64,000 bases of DNA from Pseudomonas putida (GCF_003228315.1 NZ_CP029693.1:2356001-2420000), one strand, 5' to 3'. Positions 7,886 through 16,467 are shown, counted from the stretch's first letter. Translations and numbers: made by a program. Notes: a model not told the origin generated them from the letters alone.

Positions 7886-7900
7886 ACACGGAGCGTGCCA
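7886..7900 (-). promoter_or_regulatory. Possible sigma-54 promoter of qhpA, with a weak -12 box
   Basis: The minus strand reads TGGCACG-CTCC-GTGT. The -24 element is perfect, but the -12 element should be TTGC. A TTGC does occur (7881-7884) but is 5 bp too far. Support comes from the upstream activator-like sites and the sigma-54 activator gene in the cluster. Confidence 0.4.
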
Positions 7901-7951
7901 GCTTATGAATACTTCGTTGAATCAATGAGTTGAGGGCAGTGATCGGGGTTT

Positions 7952-7979
7952 TGACGTGAACGTAAACGGCGTTCCACGT
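7952..7979. promoter_or_regulatory. Motif shared with the activator-gene promoter, within an inverted repeat
   Basis: TGACGTGAACGTAAAC at 7952-7967 matches 15 of 16 bases of TGACGTTAACGTAAAC found (reverse strand) at 16529-16544 before the sigma-54 activator gene. It overlaps an imperfect inverted repeat, ACGTGAACG...CGTTCCACGT (7954-7979). A shared regulator binding site is inferred. Confidence 0.5.
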
Positions 7980-7995
7980 TTTATTTCGCGACAAC

Positions 7996-8012
7996 TGTTT
8001 CACTCTGAGACG
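7996..8012 (-). promoter_or_regulatory. Candidate enhancer site for the sigma-54 activator upstream of qhpA
   Basis: The + strand reads TGTTTCA-CTC-TGAGACG, a 7-3-7 imperfect palindrome. Reversed (CGTCTCAGAGTGAAACA), it matches 14 of 17 bases of the site at 9124-9140 before the aldehyde dehydrogenase gene. It lies about 105-120 bp upstream of the possible qhpA promoter. Confidence 0.55.
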
Positions 8013-8088
8013 AGCATAGGTGAGGGTTGGTTAGGGGGGATGACCACCTATCATTTTGCGCAGTTTGTGGGGGTTGGGGATTCCTGTG

Positions 8089-9070
8089 GGAGCTGGCTTG
8101 CCAGCGATGGCGGCCTGACAGCCGGCCTGGTTTTTGTTGACGGTGTACATATCCATTTTTTTGGTAACGGCCACTTAAGGTTCCGCCCTGACGGCGGGTT
8201 ACTTTGAAGAGCGCAAAGTAACCAAACGCTCTATCCCCTGACGTACGGCCCTTCGCTTAGGCTCAGGGTTCCCTCGCTCCGGTATTCATCCGGGGGCATC
8301 GCCTCCGGTTTGCTGCGCTGCACCTCCTCTCGATGTGTGCGGCTTCGCCGCACGGCGCTGCGCGCCCTCCCCCCGGATGAACACCTCCACTCGGCCTTCC
8401 GACGGGGCAGGTCAACATCAAAAGCGAGGCGGCCTACCGGCCGGCCTGTCAATTGAAGCGCACACATCTCCCTGTGGGAGCGAGCCTGCTCGCGATGGAC
8501 GACAAGACACCGCGGGGTGTCAGGCTGCCAGCGTTATCGTTGACGACCATCGCGAGCAGGCTCGCTCCTACAGGGGATTGAGGTACATCTGAAAGACATT
8601 GGTTGGCTGTCAGGCCGCCATCGCTGGCAAGCCAGCTCCCACAGATATGTGCGGACTTGTAGGAGCTGTCGAGTGAAACGAGGCTGCGATCTTTTGATTT
8701 TCAAAAACAAGATCAAAAGATCGCAGCCTTCGGCAGCTCCTACACGGGACCACGCCAAACCAGGTCGAGTGTCAGCTCGCCTCGGCGGTTTTTGATTTTG
8801 ACCTGCCCCGTCGGGAGGCCGAGTGGAGGCGTTTATCCGGGGGGCAGGCGCGTAGCGCCGTGCGGCGAAGCCGCACACATCGAGAGGAGGTGCAGCGCAG
8901 CAAACCGGAGGCGATGCCTCCGGATGAATGCCGGAGCGAGGGTATGCCGAGCCCAGGCGAGGCACCGTACGTCAGGGGATCAAGCGTTTGGTTACTTTGC
9001 GCTCTTCAAAGTAACCCGCCGTAAGGGCGGAACCATAAGCAGCCATCACCAAAAAAACGGATATACACAC
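8089..9070. repeat. Large inverted-repeat island between qhpA and the aldehyde dehydrogenase gene
   Basis: Outer arms at about 8143-8432 and 8776-9070 are inverted copies of roughly 290 bp with high identity. Each holds the hairpin GGTTACTTTG-N8-CAAAGTAACC and a GC-rich CGGCTTCGCCGCA palindrome. A second nested pair, 8092-8124 against 8608-8643, is perfect over its REP-like 32 bp or more. A REP pair (8471-8498, 8547-8576) and a near-palindrome (8659-8744) lie inside. Short open frames within it have no start signals or protein-like character. This looks like stacked intergenic repeat families known in the fluorescens group; no transposase is present. I see no gene from 8013 to 9205. Confidence 0.8.
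8659..8744. repeat. Long near-palindromic repeat
   Basis: GTAGGAGCTG starts it and CAGCTCCTAC ends it. The inner stem is GGCTGCGATCTTTTGAT against ATCAAAAGATCGCAGCC. It is a different family from the REP elements around it and would fold into a long hairpin on either strand. Confidence 0.75.
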
Positions 9071-9123
9071 ATCCCAAAGAGAAAAACCCAACCACCCCGA
9101 GGCTGAAACGAATGTCTCACCCA

Positions 9124-9140
9124 CGTCTCAGATTGCGACA
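9124..9140 (+). promoter_or_regulatory. Candidate enhancer site for the sigma-54 activator upstream of the aldehyde dehydrogenase gene
   Basis: CGTCTCA-GAT-TGCGACA is a 7-3-7 imperfect palindrome, centred about 100 bp upstream of the expected start of transcription. An additional half site, TGTCTCA, lies at 9113-9119. The palindrome is related to the one at 7996-8012. Confidence 0.55.
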
Positions 9141-9205
9141 ATCAACCCCGCCTCAAATCCCCCCGTCCCCCACCGAACCCCACAAAACAAGGCCACAAGC
9201 CAAAC

Positions 9206-9220
9206 TGGCACAGCCATTGC
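9206..9220 (+). promoter_or_regulatory. Sigma-54 (-24/-12) promoter
   Basis: TGGCACA-GCCA-TTGC matches the RpoN consensus TGGCACG-N4-TTGC in all but one base with exact GG-N10-GC spacing. It ends 37 bp before the aldehyde dehydrogenase ATG. The sigma-54 activator encoded at 14560-16467 is the probable partner. Confidence 0.85.
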
Positions 9221-9257
9221 GAAAGACCTCGCCACACGAACAAGACGAGGTTTCAAC

Positions 9258-10748
9258 ATGTCGCTCCCAAACCTGCTTCCCGCCACTTCGGCATTTATCC
9301 AGCGCGCCCCGCGCATGCTCATTGGCGGTGACTGGGTCGAGGCCGCCGACGGCCAGACCATGAACCTGCACAACCCGGCCACCGGTGAAGTGCTGTGCGT
9401 GGTGCCCAAGGCCACGCCTGAGGATGTCGACCGCGCCGTGCTGGCCGCCCGCCAGGCGTTCGATGATTCGGCCTGGACCCGCACCCGTCCCCGTGAGCGG
9501 CAGAACCTGCTGTGGAAACTCGCCGACCTGATGCAGCGCGATGCCGAGTTGCTGGCGCAGCTGGAATGCCTGAACAACGGCAAGAGCGCCGCCGTCGCCC
9601 AGGTGATGGACGTGCAGTTGTCCATCGACTTCCTGCGTTACATGGCCGGCTGGGCGACCAAGATCGAAGGCTCCACGGTCGATGTCTCGGCGCCGCTGAT
9701 GCCCAACGATCAGTTCCACAGTTTCATCCGTCGCGAAGCGGTGGGCGTGGTCGGCGCCATCGTCGCCTGGAACTTCCCGCTACTGCTGGCCTGCTGGAAA
9801 CTCGGCCCGGCGCTGGCCACCGGCTGCACCGTGGTGCTCAAGCCCGCTGACGAAACCCCGCTGACCGCACTGAAACTCGCCGAGCTGGTGCTGGAAGCGG
9901 GCTACCCCGAAGGCGTGTTCAACGTGGTCACTGGCACTGGTATTACCGCAGGCTCTGCCCTGACCCACAACCCGCTGGTGGACAAGCTGACCTTCACCGG
10001 CTCCACCGCCGTGGGCAAGCAGATCGGCAAGATCGCCATGGACTCCATGACCCGCGTCACCCTGGAATTGGGCGGCAAATCGCCGACCATCGTCATGGCC
10101 GATGCCGACCTGCAAAGCGCCGCCGCCGGCGCTGCCAGTGCGATCTTCTTCAACCAGGGCCAGGTCTGCTGCGCGGGTTCGCGCCTTTATGTGCAGCGCA
10201 AGCATTTCGACAATGTGGTGGCGGACATCGCGGGGATCGCCAATGCGATGAAACTCGGCAACGGCCTGGACCCGAGCGTGGAAATGGGCCCGCTGATTTC
10301 CGCGCGCCAGCAGGAACGGGTCTACGGCTACATCGAGAAGGGCCGCGAAAGCGGCGCGACCATCGCTTGCGGTGGCGAACAGTTCGGGCCGGGCTTCTTC
10401 GTCAAGCCGACGGTGATCGTCGATGTCGACCAGAAGCATTCGCTGGTGCAGGAAGAAATCTTCGGCCCGGTACTGGTGGCGATTCCGTTCGATGACGAAG
10501 CCGAGGCCCTGCGCCTGGCCAACGACAGTCCGTACGGTTTGGGTGCGAGCATCTGGTCCAATGATTTGGCGGCGGTGCACCGGATGATTCCACGGATCAA
10601 GTCCGGTTCGGTGTGGGTCAATTGCCACAGCGCGCTGGACCCGGCGCTGCCGTTTGGCGGGTACAAGATGTCGGGGGTTGGGCGGGAGATGGGGTATGCG
10701 GCGATTGAGCATTACACGGAGCTGAAGTCGGTGTTGATCAAGCTGTAA
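9258..10748 (+). CDS. NAD-dependent aldehyde dehydrogenase, phenylacetaldehyde dehydrogenase type
   Basis: A 496-residue class I/II ALDH. VAWNFPLLLACWKLGPALA contains the conserved Asn of the oxyanion hole. LELGGKSP holds the general base Glu270. FFNQGQVCCAG holds the nucleophile Cys304, and KSGSVWVN and PFGGYKMSG are also intact. The sequence is most like phenylacetaldehyde dehydrogenases (FeaB, and the ALDH of the P. putida pea cluster). It would oxidise the aldehyde released by QHNDH to the acid in the cytoplasm. It stands alone on its own sigma-54 promoter, convergent with qhpG; a hairpin and REP pair follow. The exact aldehyde used is inferred from the cluster. Confidence 0.85.
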   Translation: MSLPNLLPATSAFIQRAPRMLIGGDWVEAADGQTMNLHNPATGEVLCVVPKATPEDVDRAVLAARQAFDDSAWTRTRPRERQNLLWKLADLMQRDAELLAQLECLNNGKSAAVAQVMDVQLSIDFLRYMAGWATKIEGSTVDVSAPLMPNDQFHSFIRREAVGVVGAIVAWNFPLLLACWKLGPALATGCTVVLKPADETPLTALKLAELVLEAGYPEGVFNVVTGTGITAGSALTHNPLVDKLTFTGSTAVGKQIGKIAMDSMTRVTLELGGKSPTIVMADADLQSAAAGAASAIFFNQGQVCCAGSRLYVQRKHFDNVVADIAGIANAMKLGNGLDPSVEMGPLISARQQERVYGYIEKGRESGATIACGGEQFGPGFFVKPTVIVDVDQKHSLVQEEIFGPVLVAIPFDDEAEALRLANDSPYGLGASIWSNDLAAVHRMIPRIKSGSVWVNCHSALDPALPFGGYKMSGVGREMGYAAIEHYTELKSVLIKL

Positions 10749-10753
10749 TTGGC

Positions 10754-10856
10754 GGCGTCCTTTCGGACGCCATCGCGGGCAAGCCTTGCTCCCACAGGTT
10801 TGTGTCGTTCATGACAAACGACGCGGACCTGTGGGAGCAAGGCTTGCCCGCGATGA
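10754..10856. repeat. Hairpin and inverted REP pair between convergent genes
   Basis: GCGTCC-TTTC-GGACGC at about 10755-10770 follows the aldehyde dehydrogenase stop. REP arms lie at 10770-10798 and 10827-10856 (GGGCAAGCCTTGCTCCCACAGG type). The hairpin has no U run, so termination is only suggested. Confidence 0.75.
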
Positions 10857-10879
10857 GGTCGGCACTGTCACCGCAACTG

Positions 10880-12178
10880 TCAAGGCTTGTACCCCTGCCC
10901 CAACAACCAACTACGAACCATCCGCCCTTGCTCCACCGTCAACCCTGCGAACACCTGCTCCGCCGGCTCACGGCACATCAACCGCCGCACCAACGGCGCC
11001 AGCTCCACCCCCTGCACATGCCAGATCCCCAACGGCTGATCCGCCGTGATCACCACCTCGGCCTCATCGACAAACCCGTCACGCAATACCGGCGCCCGCT
11101 CGATGCGCAGCGCATCGAAATCCGCCTCGGCATGGGCCGCTGCGCCATCCGGCCATTGCCGCCGCGCCTGCCAGAACGGCTGATCAAGCCAGCGTTGTTC
11201 ATCGGCATAAAAATCCCGACCAATGCGCGCAAACCGCAAAAACAACTGCTCCACCCGCTGCCGGTGGAATCTCTGGGCCAGCGCCGCCCGCTCGGGTTTG
11301 TGCAGCAAGGTGTTGATCACCGTCGGCGCCTGCAACGCCGAAGACAGCGATTGAAAGATGCCGTTGCCCGACAACGGGTCCACCGCCATCGCCGCGTCAC
11401 CCACCCGAATCCAGTTATCCCCGCACACCTGCGGGCTGAGGATTGCGGTGCTGCTACGGGCGTGCAGTTGCAGGTCGACTTCAGACTCGCCAGCGAAAAA
11501 ATCCTGGGCGAGCGCCGATGCCTGACGGCGTTGACGACAGTAGTCGAGTAACTGCGCCTTGCCCGGCAATTCGGCGCTGGCCACGTCCACCGTCCATTGC
11601 CAGTAGCACTGGCCGTCGGCCCGGCGCGCCATCCACGCCCAGCCGTCTTCGAGGCTTTCCACGGCGCTGGCGGTGGTGCCCGGCGGGCCTTGCCAGCGAT
11701 TGAGCAGGCTGACCGTTTCTGGTCCGCGCAGACCTTTGCCGAGGGCCGGCGCCTGACGACCACGGGCTTCCACCAGAAAATCCGCGACCAGCACCGGACG
11801 CCCGTCGATCTCGATGCGATGTCCGGTTTCACAGGCCTGCACCGAAAGCACCCGGCCTTCGATCAGCTCCACGCCTGCCACGCTTAACGCTTCGCGCAAG
11901 CCACGATCGAAAGTCGGACGATCCAGCAGATATTCGACATTCTGCGCATGCTGCTGGCCGTTCCAGTTGACCTGCCGTTGAGACGGCAACAACGCTTGAG
12001 CCAGCGCCTGCTGCAAACCGGCCCCGCGCAATGCCTCCAACACTCGTTGGGACACGCCTTCCAGCGCGGCGAACCGGCGCCACTCGCTGACCAGCGTGAC
12101 CGCATAACCAAGCCGTCGCAGCCCCAATGCCACCGCCGCGCCCGCCGGCCCGGCGCCAAGAATCACAATCGTGGTCAT
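10880..12178 (-). CDS. qhpG: FAD-dependent monooxygenase QhpG
   Basis: A 432-residue flavin monooxygenase of the tryptophan halogenase/PHBH-like fold. The Rossmann motif ILGAGPAGAAVALGLRRLGY is at residues 5-24, and the second FAD motif is IRVGDAAMAVDPLSGNGIF. QhpG has been shown in Paracoccus to hydroxylate the tryptophan of QhpC that becomes CTQ. No signal peptide is present, so it acts in the cytoplasm before export of QhpC. Its ATG overlaps the qhpE stop by 4 bp, and it is the last gene of the operon that starts with the sigma-54 activator. Position beside qhpE and qhpF makes the assignment strong. Confidence 0.88.
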   Translation of the reverse strand: MTTIVILGAGPAGAAVALGLRRLGYAVTLVSEWRRFAALEGVSQRVLEALRGAGLQQALAQALLPSQRQVNWNGQQHAQNVEYLLDRPTFDRGLREALSVAGVELIEGRVLSVQACETGHRIEIDGRPVLVADFLVEARGRQAPALGKGLRGPETVSLLNRWQGPPGTTASAVESLEDGWAWMARRADGQCYWQWTVDVASAELPGKAQLLDYCRQRRQASALAQDFFAGESEVDLQLHARSSTAILSPQVCGDNWIRVGDAAMAVDPLSGNGIFQSLSSALQAPTVINTLLHKPERAALAQRFHRQRVEQLFLRFARIGRDFYADEQRWLDQPFWQARRQWPDGAAAHAEADFDALRIERAPVLRDGFVDEAEVVITADQPLGIWHVQGVELAPLVRRLMCREPAEQVFAGLTVEQGRMVRSWLLGQGYKP

Positions 12179-12852
12179 GGCCCGAAGCGCCGTTCAGGGC
12201 CACGGTAGCGAGCGTGATGCCGCAGGTATTCGATGACCTGTTCGTTGCTCGCCTCGGGCTGCTCCACCAGAAACGCGGCGATGTGTCCGCTCAACGCAGC
12301 ACACCCGAGGCTGGCCCCGGACTGCCCCGGATAGGTGCCATGCACACAAGCGGCGAAATCCGCCTGGGCGCTGTTGAGCCACGACCATTCGAGTTCAGCG
12401 CAGCGCGCATCGCCGGTGACACGCAGCACCTGTGGATAATTCGCCGGGTACACGCCTTCGCCCTGGGCCGGGCTCGATGCGCAGAGCAAGACACCGCGCT
12501 CCACTGCCGCCGCACAAGCGGCACGCAACAGGCTGCGATCCTGCCGCAGACCAATGCTCAAATTGATCAAACGCACATCCTGCACCACCAGCCAGTCAAT
12601 CGCCGAGGCGATCTGCAACGCACTGGTGACGCCACGCTGGTCGAACACCTGCGCCACGCAAAACAGCGCCGAGGGCGCGCGACGGCTGATGGCTTCGATC
12701 ACCGCGCTGCCGTGGCCCAGCGGATCGTCGCGCAGGTCGCTTTCGGCAAGGCCGTCTTCCACCAGCGAGAAGCGCCGCCCGGCGATCACCTGCACCCGCT
12801 GCGCCGCCGAGTGGCCGCTGTCCACCACGCCAATAAGTAACTCAGGCTTCAT
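12175..12852 (-). CDS. qhpE: Subtilisin-like leader protease QhpE
   Basis: A short 225-residue subtilase without a signal peptide or propeptide. The triad is readable as Asp11 (GVVDSG), His47 (DPLGHGSAV) and Ser181 (GASLGCAALSG). The serine box departs from the usual GTSMA, as expected for this divergent group. QhpE cuts the 28-residue leader from crosslinked QhpC in the cytoplasm. It overlaps qhpF by 11 bp upstream and qhpG by 4 bp downstream. Similar small subtilases act on other modified peptides, but the gene context settles the assignment. Confidence 0.88.
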   Translation of the reverse strand: MKPELLIGVVDSGHSAAQRVQVIAGRRFSLVEDGLAESDLRDDPLGHGSAVIEAISRRAPSALFCVAQVFDQRGVTSALQIASAIDWLVVQDVRLINLSIGLRQDRSLLRAACAAAVERGVLLCASSPAQGEGVYPANYPQVLRVTGDARCAELEWSWLNSAQADFAACVHGTYPGQSGASLGCAALSGHIAAFLVEQPEASNEQVIEYLRHHARYRGPERRFGP

Positions 12853-14563
12853 GCAGCACCGTTTTCGAAATCAGCACGCCGTCGAGCAATTCAAAACGCA
12901 GGTCGGCATCGGCCAGGGTCGAAGGGCGATGACTGATGAGGATCCGCGTGCGCCCGGCAAACAGGCGGTCGATGGCCTCGATCACTTCGCGCTCGGTGGC
13001 TTCATCCACCGCCGAGGTGGCTTCGTCGAGCACCAGAATCAACGGGTCTTGCAACAGCGCGCGAGCAATGGCGATGCGTTGTTTCTGCCCGCCGGACAAC
13101 TGCTGGCCACGCTCGCCCAGCGGGCTGTCGAGGCCTTCGGGCAAAGAGGCGATCAGGCTGTCGAGTTGCGCCAGGCGCGCCACTTCGGTGATCGCTTCGC
13201 GGCTGGCATCCGGCACCGCGTAGGCCAAGTTGTCGGCGAGGCTGCCGCGAAACAGCACGATGTCCTGGCTGACCACGGCGATGCGCCGACGCAGCTGGAA
13301 CAGGTCCAGTTCGCGCACATCCACTTCACCCAACAGCACCCGTCCGGACTGCGGGTCGTGGTGGCGTTGCAGCAGGTCGATCAGGGTCGACTTGCCGACG
13401 CCGGAGCCGCCGCTCAGGGCGACTTTCAATCCGTAGGGAATCCGCGCCTCGATGCCGCGCAGGGTGGTCGAACGACCGGGATGGCTGAAGTGCACATCGT
13501 CGAAGCGCAGCTCACCCGAGGCAGGCATCGGCTTGGGCGAATCGGGGGTGAGCACGGTCGGCTGTTCGCCACGCAACTCCATCACCCGACCCAGGCTGAC
13601 AGTCATGCGCTGGATCGCCACATAGAGCCCGAGCAGGCTCTGCACTGGCCCGACCGCCATGCCCAGATAGGTGGAAAACGCGATCAGCGCGCCCAGTTGC
13701 CAGGTGCCCTGCACCACCCAGTAACCGCCGATGAGAAAGGCACAGGCCCGGGACAACGACGTCAGGGTGCCCGGCACGGCCTGGGTGAAAAACTCGGTGA
13801 CTTGCAGGCGCAGCAACTGGCTCATGTAGCCCTGGCCCAATCGCTCAAGCCGTTGCGCTTCGCGCTGTTGCTGGCCGGCGGACTGGATGAATTTCATCAC
13901 TGGCAGCGTCTCGACCATGAACGACGACATGTCCGCCGAGCGCTCGCGCAACTGCCGCACATCGCGCTCGACCTTGCGCCGCATCCAGCGCAGCCAGAGC
14001 ACATCGAGGGGAATCAGCACCAGCGCCAGCAGCGAGAGTTTCCAGGACAGGGTCAGCAGCATCGCCACCGCCACCACCAGGCCGATCACGCTGGACACCG
14101 CCGAGAACAGCGAGTCCACGGCAAAGCGCTGGATCTCCGCGACGTCGCCATCCAGGCGCGACATCAAATCGCCGATACGTCGCTGGCCGTAGAAGCTCGG
14201 CGACAGGGTCTGCAAGTGCCGGTAGAGGTCGTCGCGCAAGGCAAACAGCATGCGCCCGGACAGGCGCGTGTGCAGGTAGCGGTTGATCCCCGACAGCGCC
14301 GTGCCCAGCAGCCCGGCGACGATCATCAACCCGGCGATCAGCACCAGCATCGGGAAATTGCGCGCCAGCAGGCCATCGTCGATCAGCAGCTTGGTCAGCC
14401 ACGGTTGCACCAGCACCAGCGCCGAGGCGCAGACCGACAGCCCGAGCAACCCGGCAATCGCCAGCCGATGGGGCCGCACAAAACTGTAGAGCCAGTGCAG
14501 CGACGCTTGCAGGGCGTCGGGGTTCTGGCTGTCGATCAGCCGAACGATCAGGCGGCGCATCAC
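12842..14563 (-). CDS. qhpF: ABC exporter QhpF (fused membrane and ATPase domains)
   Basis: A 573-residue half transporter. Six membrane segments lie within about residues 30-310, followed by an ATPase with Walker A (SGGSGVGKSTLIDLL), signature LSGGQKQRIAIARALL and Walker B LILVLDEATSA. In this system it moves the crosslinked QhpC peptide to the periplasm, since QhpC lacks a Sec signal. No C39 peptidase domain is fused to it; the separate QhpE fills that role. Its ATG overlaps the stop of the sigma-54 activator by 4 bp. Confidence 0.88.
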   Translation of the reverse strand: MMRRLIVRLIDSQNPDALQASLHWLYSFVRPHRLAIAGLLGLSVCASALVLVQPWLTKLLIDDGLLARNFPMLVLIAGLMIVAGLLGTALSGINRYLHTRLSGRMLFALRDDLYRHLQTLSPSFYGQRRIGDLMSRLDGDVAEIQRFAVDSLFSAVSSVIGLVVAVAMLLTLSWKLSLLALVLIPLDVLWLRWMRRKVERDVRQLRERSADMSSFMVETLPVMKFIQSAGQQQREAQRLERLGQGYMSQLLRLQVTEFFTQAVPGTLTSLSRACAFLIGGYWVVQGTWQLGALIAFSTYLGMAVGPVQSLLGLYVAIQRMTVSLGRVMELRGEQPTVLTPDSPKPMPASGELRFDDVHFSHPGRSTTLRGIEARIPYGLKVALSGGSGVGKSTLIDLLQRHHDPQSGRVLLGEVDVRELDLFQLRRRIAVVSQDIVLFRGSLADNLAYAVPDASREAITEVARLAQLDSLIASLPEGLDSPLGERGQQLSGGQKQRIAIARALLQDPLILVLDEATSAVDEATEREVIEAIDRLFAGRTRILISHRPSTLADADLRFELLDGVLISKTVLHEA

Positions 14564-16467
14564 GAGCGCAACTGTTTGAGCTTGCGATACAGGGTCGCGC
14601 GACTGATGCCCAGGGCGTCGGCGGCGGCCGAGACGTTGCCCTGATGGTTGTCCAGAGACTGGCGAATCATCTCCAGCTCGTTTTCGCGGATGCTTCCAGC
14701 CTGGGGACGCTCAGTGGCGGTCAGCTCGTCGAGCATGCTGTCGGGCAAGTGATCCAGTGTCAGCACGGTTTCCCCCGGTTCGCGCATGGCCAGTGCCGTG
14801 CGCAGGACCATCTCCAGCTGGCGGATGTTGCCCGGCCAGTGGTAGTTGCCGAGCAGGCGGCCGAGGTCGTCATGCAGCACCACCGACGGCGCATCCAGCC
14901 GGGCCAACAGACGGCCGACCAGCGCCGGGAAATCCTCGCGCTCACGCAGGGCCGGCAGCATCACGCTGATGCCGTTGACGCGGTAGAACAGGTCTTCGCG
15001 AAAGTGTTTTTCCTCCACCAGACGCTTGAGGTCGCGGTGGGTGGCGCAGATCAGCGCGACGTCGATGTCCTGTTCTTCGCCGGCGCCCAGCGGCGCCACC
15101 TTGCGGTCCTGCAACACCCGCAACAGCCGGGCTTGCAGGGCCAGCGGCATGTCGCCGATTTCATCGAGGAACAGCGTGCCGCCGTGGGCCTGTTGCAGAC
15201 GGCCGACCATGCCGCCCCGGCGCGAACCGGTGAACGCGCCTTCGCGGTAGCCGAACAGTTCGGACTCGATCAGGCCTTCGGGGATCGCCGCGCAGTTCAC
15301 CGCGACGAAGGGTTTGTCGCAGCGACTGCCGGCCATGTGCAGGGCCCGGGCGATGACTTCCTTGCCGGTGCCGGTTTCCCCCAGCAGCAACACCGGCAGC
15401 TGGTTGGCGAGGCCCTGGCGGGCCATGCGCAATGCACGGGCATAACGTTCGTTGCTGCCAGCCAGGGATTCGAGGTCCGGTTGTGCTGCCTTGGCGGGTT
15501 TGGCCGGGGTGCGCACTGGCGTCCCGACGTTGAGGGTTCGCTGCGGCGCGCGCAGGGTCTTGTAGAAGAACTCGCCCTTGGCGGTCTGAAGACTGCCGGC
15601 GCCGCCCTGATGCAGGCGTGCCAGCAATTGCAGGCCATCGACCCCGAGAAACTCTTCGCAACGCCGGCCAACCAGCGCCGAGCGTTCGGCGTGCAACAAC
15701 TGGCAGGCCTGGGCACTGACCGCGAGGATCTGCCCGCCGAGGCTGACCGCCAGCAGGCCCTGCCACGGGGATTCGAGGTATTGGCGACGGCTGTGGAAGG
15801 CGAGGACGATTTCGTCCGGGTAGCTGGCGTTGAACACCCGGCTTTCGATCTGGCTGACCGCCATGGCCAGCAGCGCGGTGCTGTCATGGGCGCGACCCAG
15901 CGGGCCTTCGCGGGTCAGGTCGAGTACGCCGAGGATCTCGCCCTGCGGGCAGTGGATCGGCACCGAAGTGCAGGAAAAATCACTGAGGCGATCCAGGTAA
16001 TGTTCGCCGCAATCGATCAAGGTCGGCCGGGCTTCCACCAGCGCGGTGCCCAGGGCGTTGGTGCCGCGCACGGCTTCGCTCCAGCAGGCACCGAGGGTGA
16101 TGTCTTGCAGGCCGCTGCCCTTGAGGCGGTCGGCGCGGCCTTCGACGGCGAGGATGGTGGCGTCGGAGTTGGCGAGGATGATCAGCCCTTCCTTGCCCTG
16201 GCGTTCGGCCAGGTAATCGATGGAGGGCAACGCGGCGTCGATCAGCAGGCGGTTGCTCGCCAGCAGCACATCCAGACTGGCGCCCGATTCCAGCGCCAGC
16301 TCGTGCTTGGCATTGAAATGCACGCCGTGGCTGAGGCTGCGTCGCCACGAAGCATCGATTTCCGCGCGCAGCACGCCGTCCGGCACTTCGCCTTCCTGGT
16401 GCAGCTTTTCCCGGGCCAGCCGGGCTTCGCGGTGCAATTTGGGGGAGTTTGTTTTTATTAGCGTCAT
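14560..16467 (-). CDS. Sigma-54-dependent activator, AcoR-like, of the amine dehydrogenase cluster
   Basis: A 635-residue enhancer-binding protein. The N-terminal half is a GAF/AcoR-type sensor (DFSCTSVPIHCPQGEILGVL) with a PAS-like region to about 300. The AAA+ domain has Walker A LLLGETGTGKE and Walker B TLFLDEIGDMP. The sigma-54 contact loop reads GAFTGS rather than GAFTGA, as in some AcoR-type proteins. A Fis-type helix-turn-helix ends the protein (QGNVSAAADALGISRATLYR). It heads the qhpF-E-G operon with a 4-bp overlap. Paracoccus QHNDH is controlled by an AraC regulator instead. The ATG at 16467 has GGAG upstream; a TTG one codon earlier is possible. Its targets are inferred from the shared sites before qhpA and the aldehyde dehydrogenase gene. 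Confidence 0.88.
   Translation of the reverse strand: MTLIKTNSPKLHREARLAREKLHQEGEVPDGVLRAEIDASWRRSLSHGVHFNAKHELALESGASLDVLLASNRLLIDAALPSIDYLAERQGKEGLIILANSDATILAVEGRADRLKGSGLQDITLGACWSEAVRGTNALGTALVEARPTLIDCGEHYLDRLSDFSCTSVPIHCPQGEILGVLDLTREGPLGRAHDSTALLAMAVSQIESRVFNASYPDEIVLAFHSRRQYLESPWQGLLAVSLGGQILAVSAQACQLLHAERSALVGRRCEEFLGVDGLQLLARLHQGGAGSLQTAKGEFFYKTLRAPQRTLNVGTPVRTPAKPAKAAQPDLESLAGSNERYARALRMARQGLANQLPVLLLGETGTGKEVIARALHMAGSRCDKPFVAVNCAAIPEGLIESELFGYREGAFTGSRRGGMVGRLQQAHGGTLFLDEIGDMPLALQARLLRVLQDRKVAPLGAGEEQDIDVALICATHRDLKRLVEEKHFREDLFYRVNGISVMLPALREREDFPALVGRLLARLDAPSVVLHDDLGRLLGNYHWPGNIRQLEMVLRTALAMREPGETVLTLDHLPDSMLDELTATERPQAGSIRENELEMIRQSLDNHQGNVSAAADALGISRATLYRKLKQLRS

Noticed and set aside
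7881..7900. TGGCACG with TTGC as a standard sigma-54 promoter of qhpA
   Set aside because: The GG to GC spacing is 15 rather than 10, so only the weaker GTGT reading at -12 was kept, with low confidence.
8231..8965. Short open frames such as 8231-8467 and 8534-8965
   Set aside because: They lie in the inverted-repeat island, occur as mirrored copies, and lack ribosome sites; they are repeat sequence.
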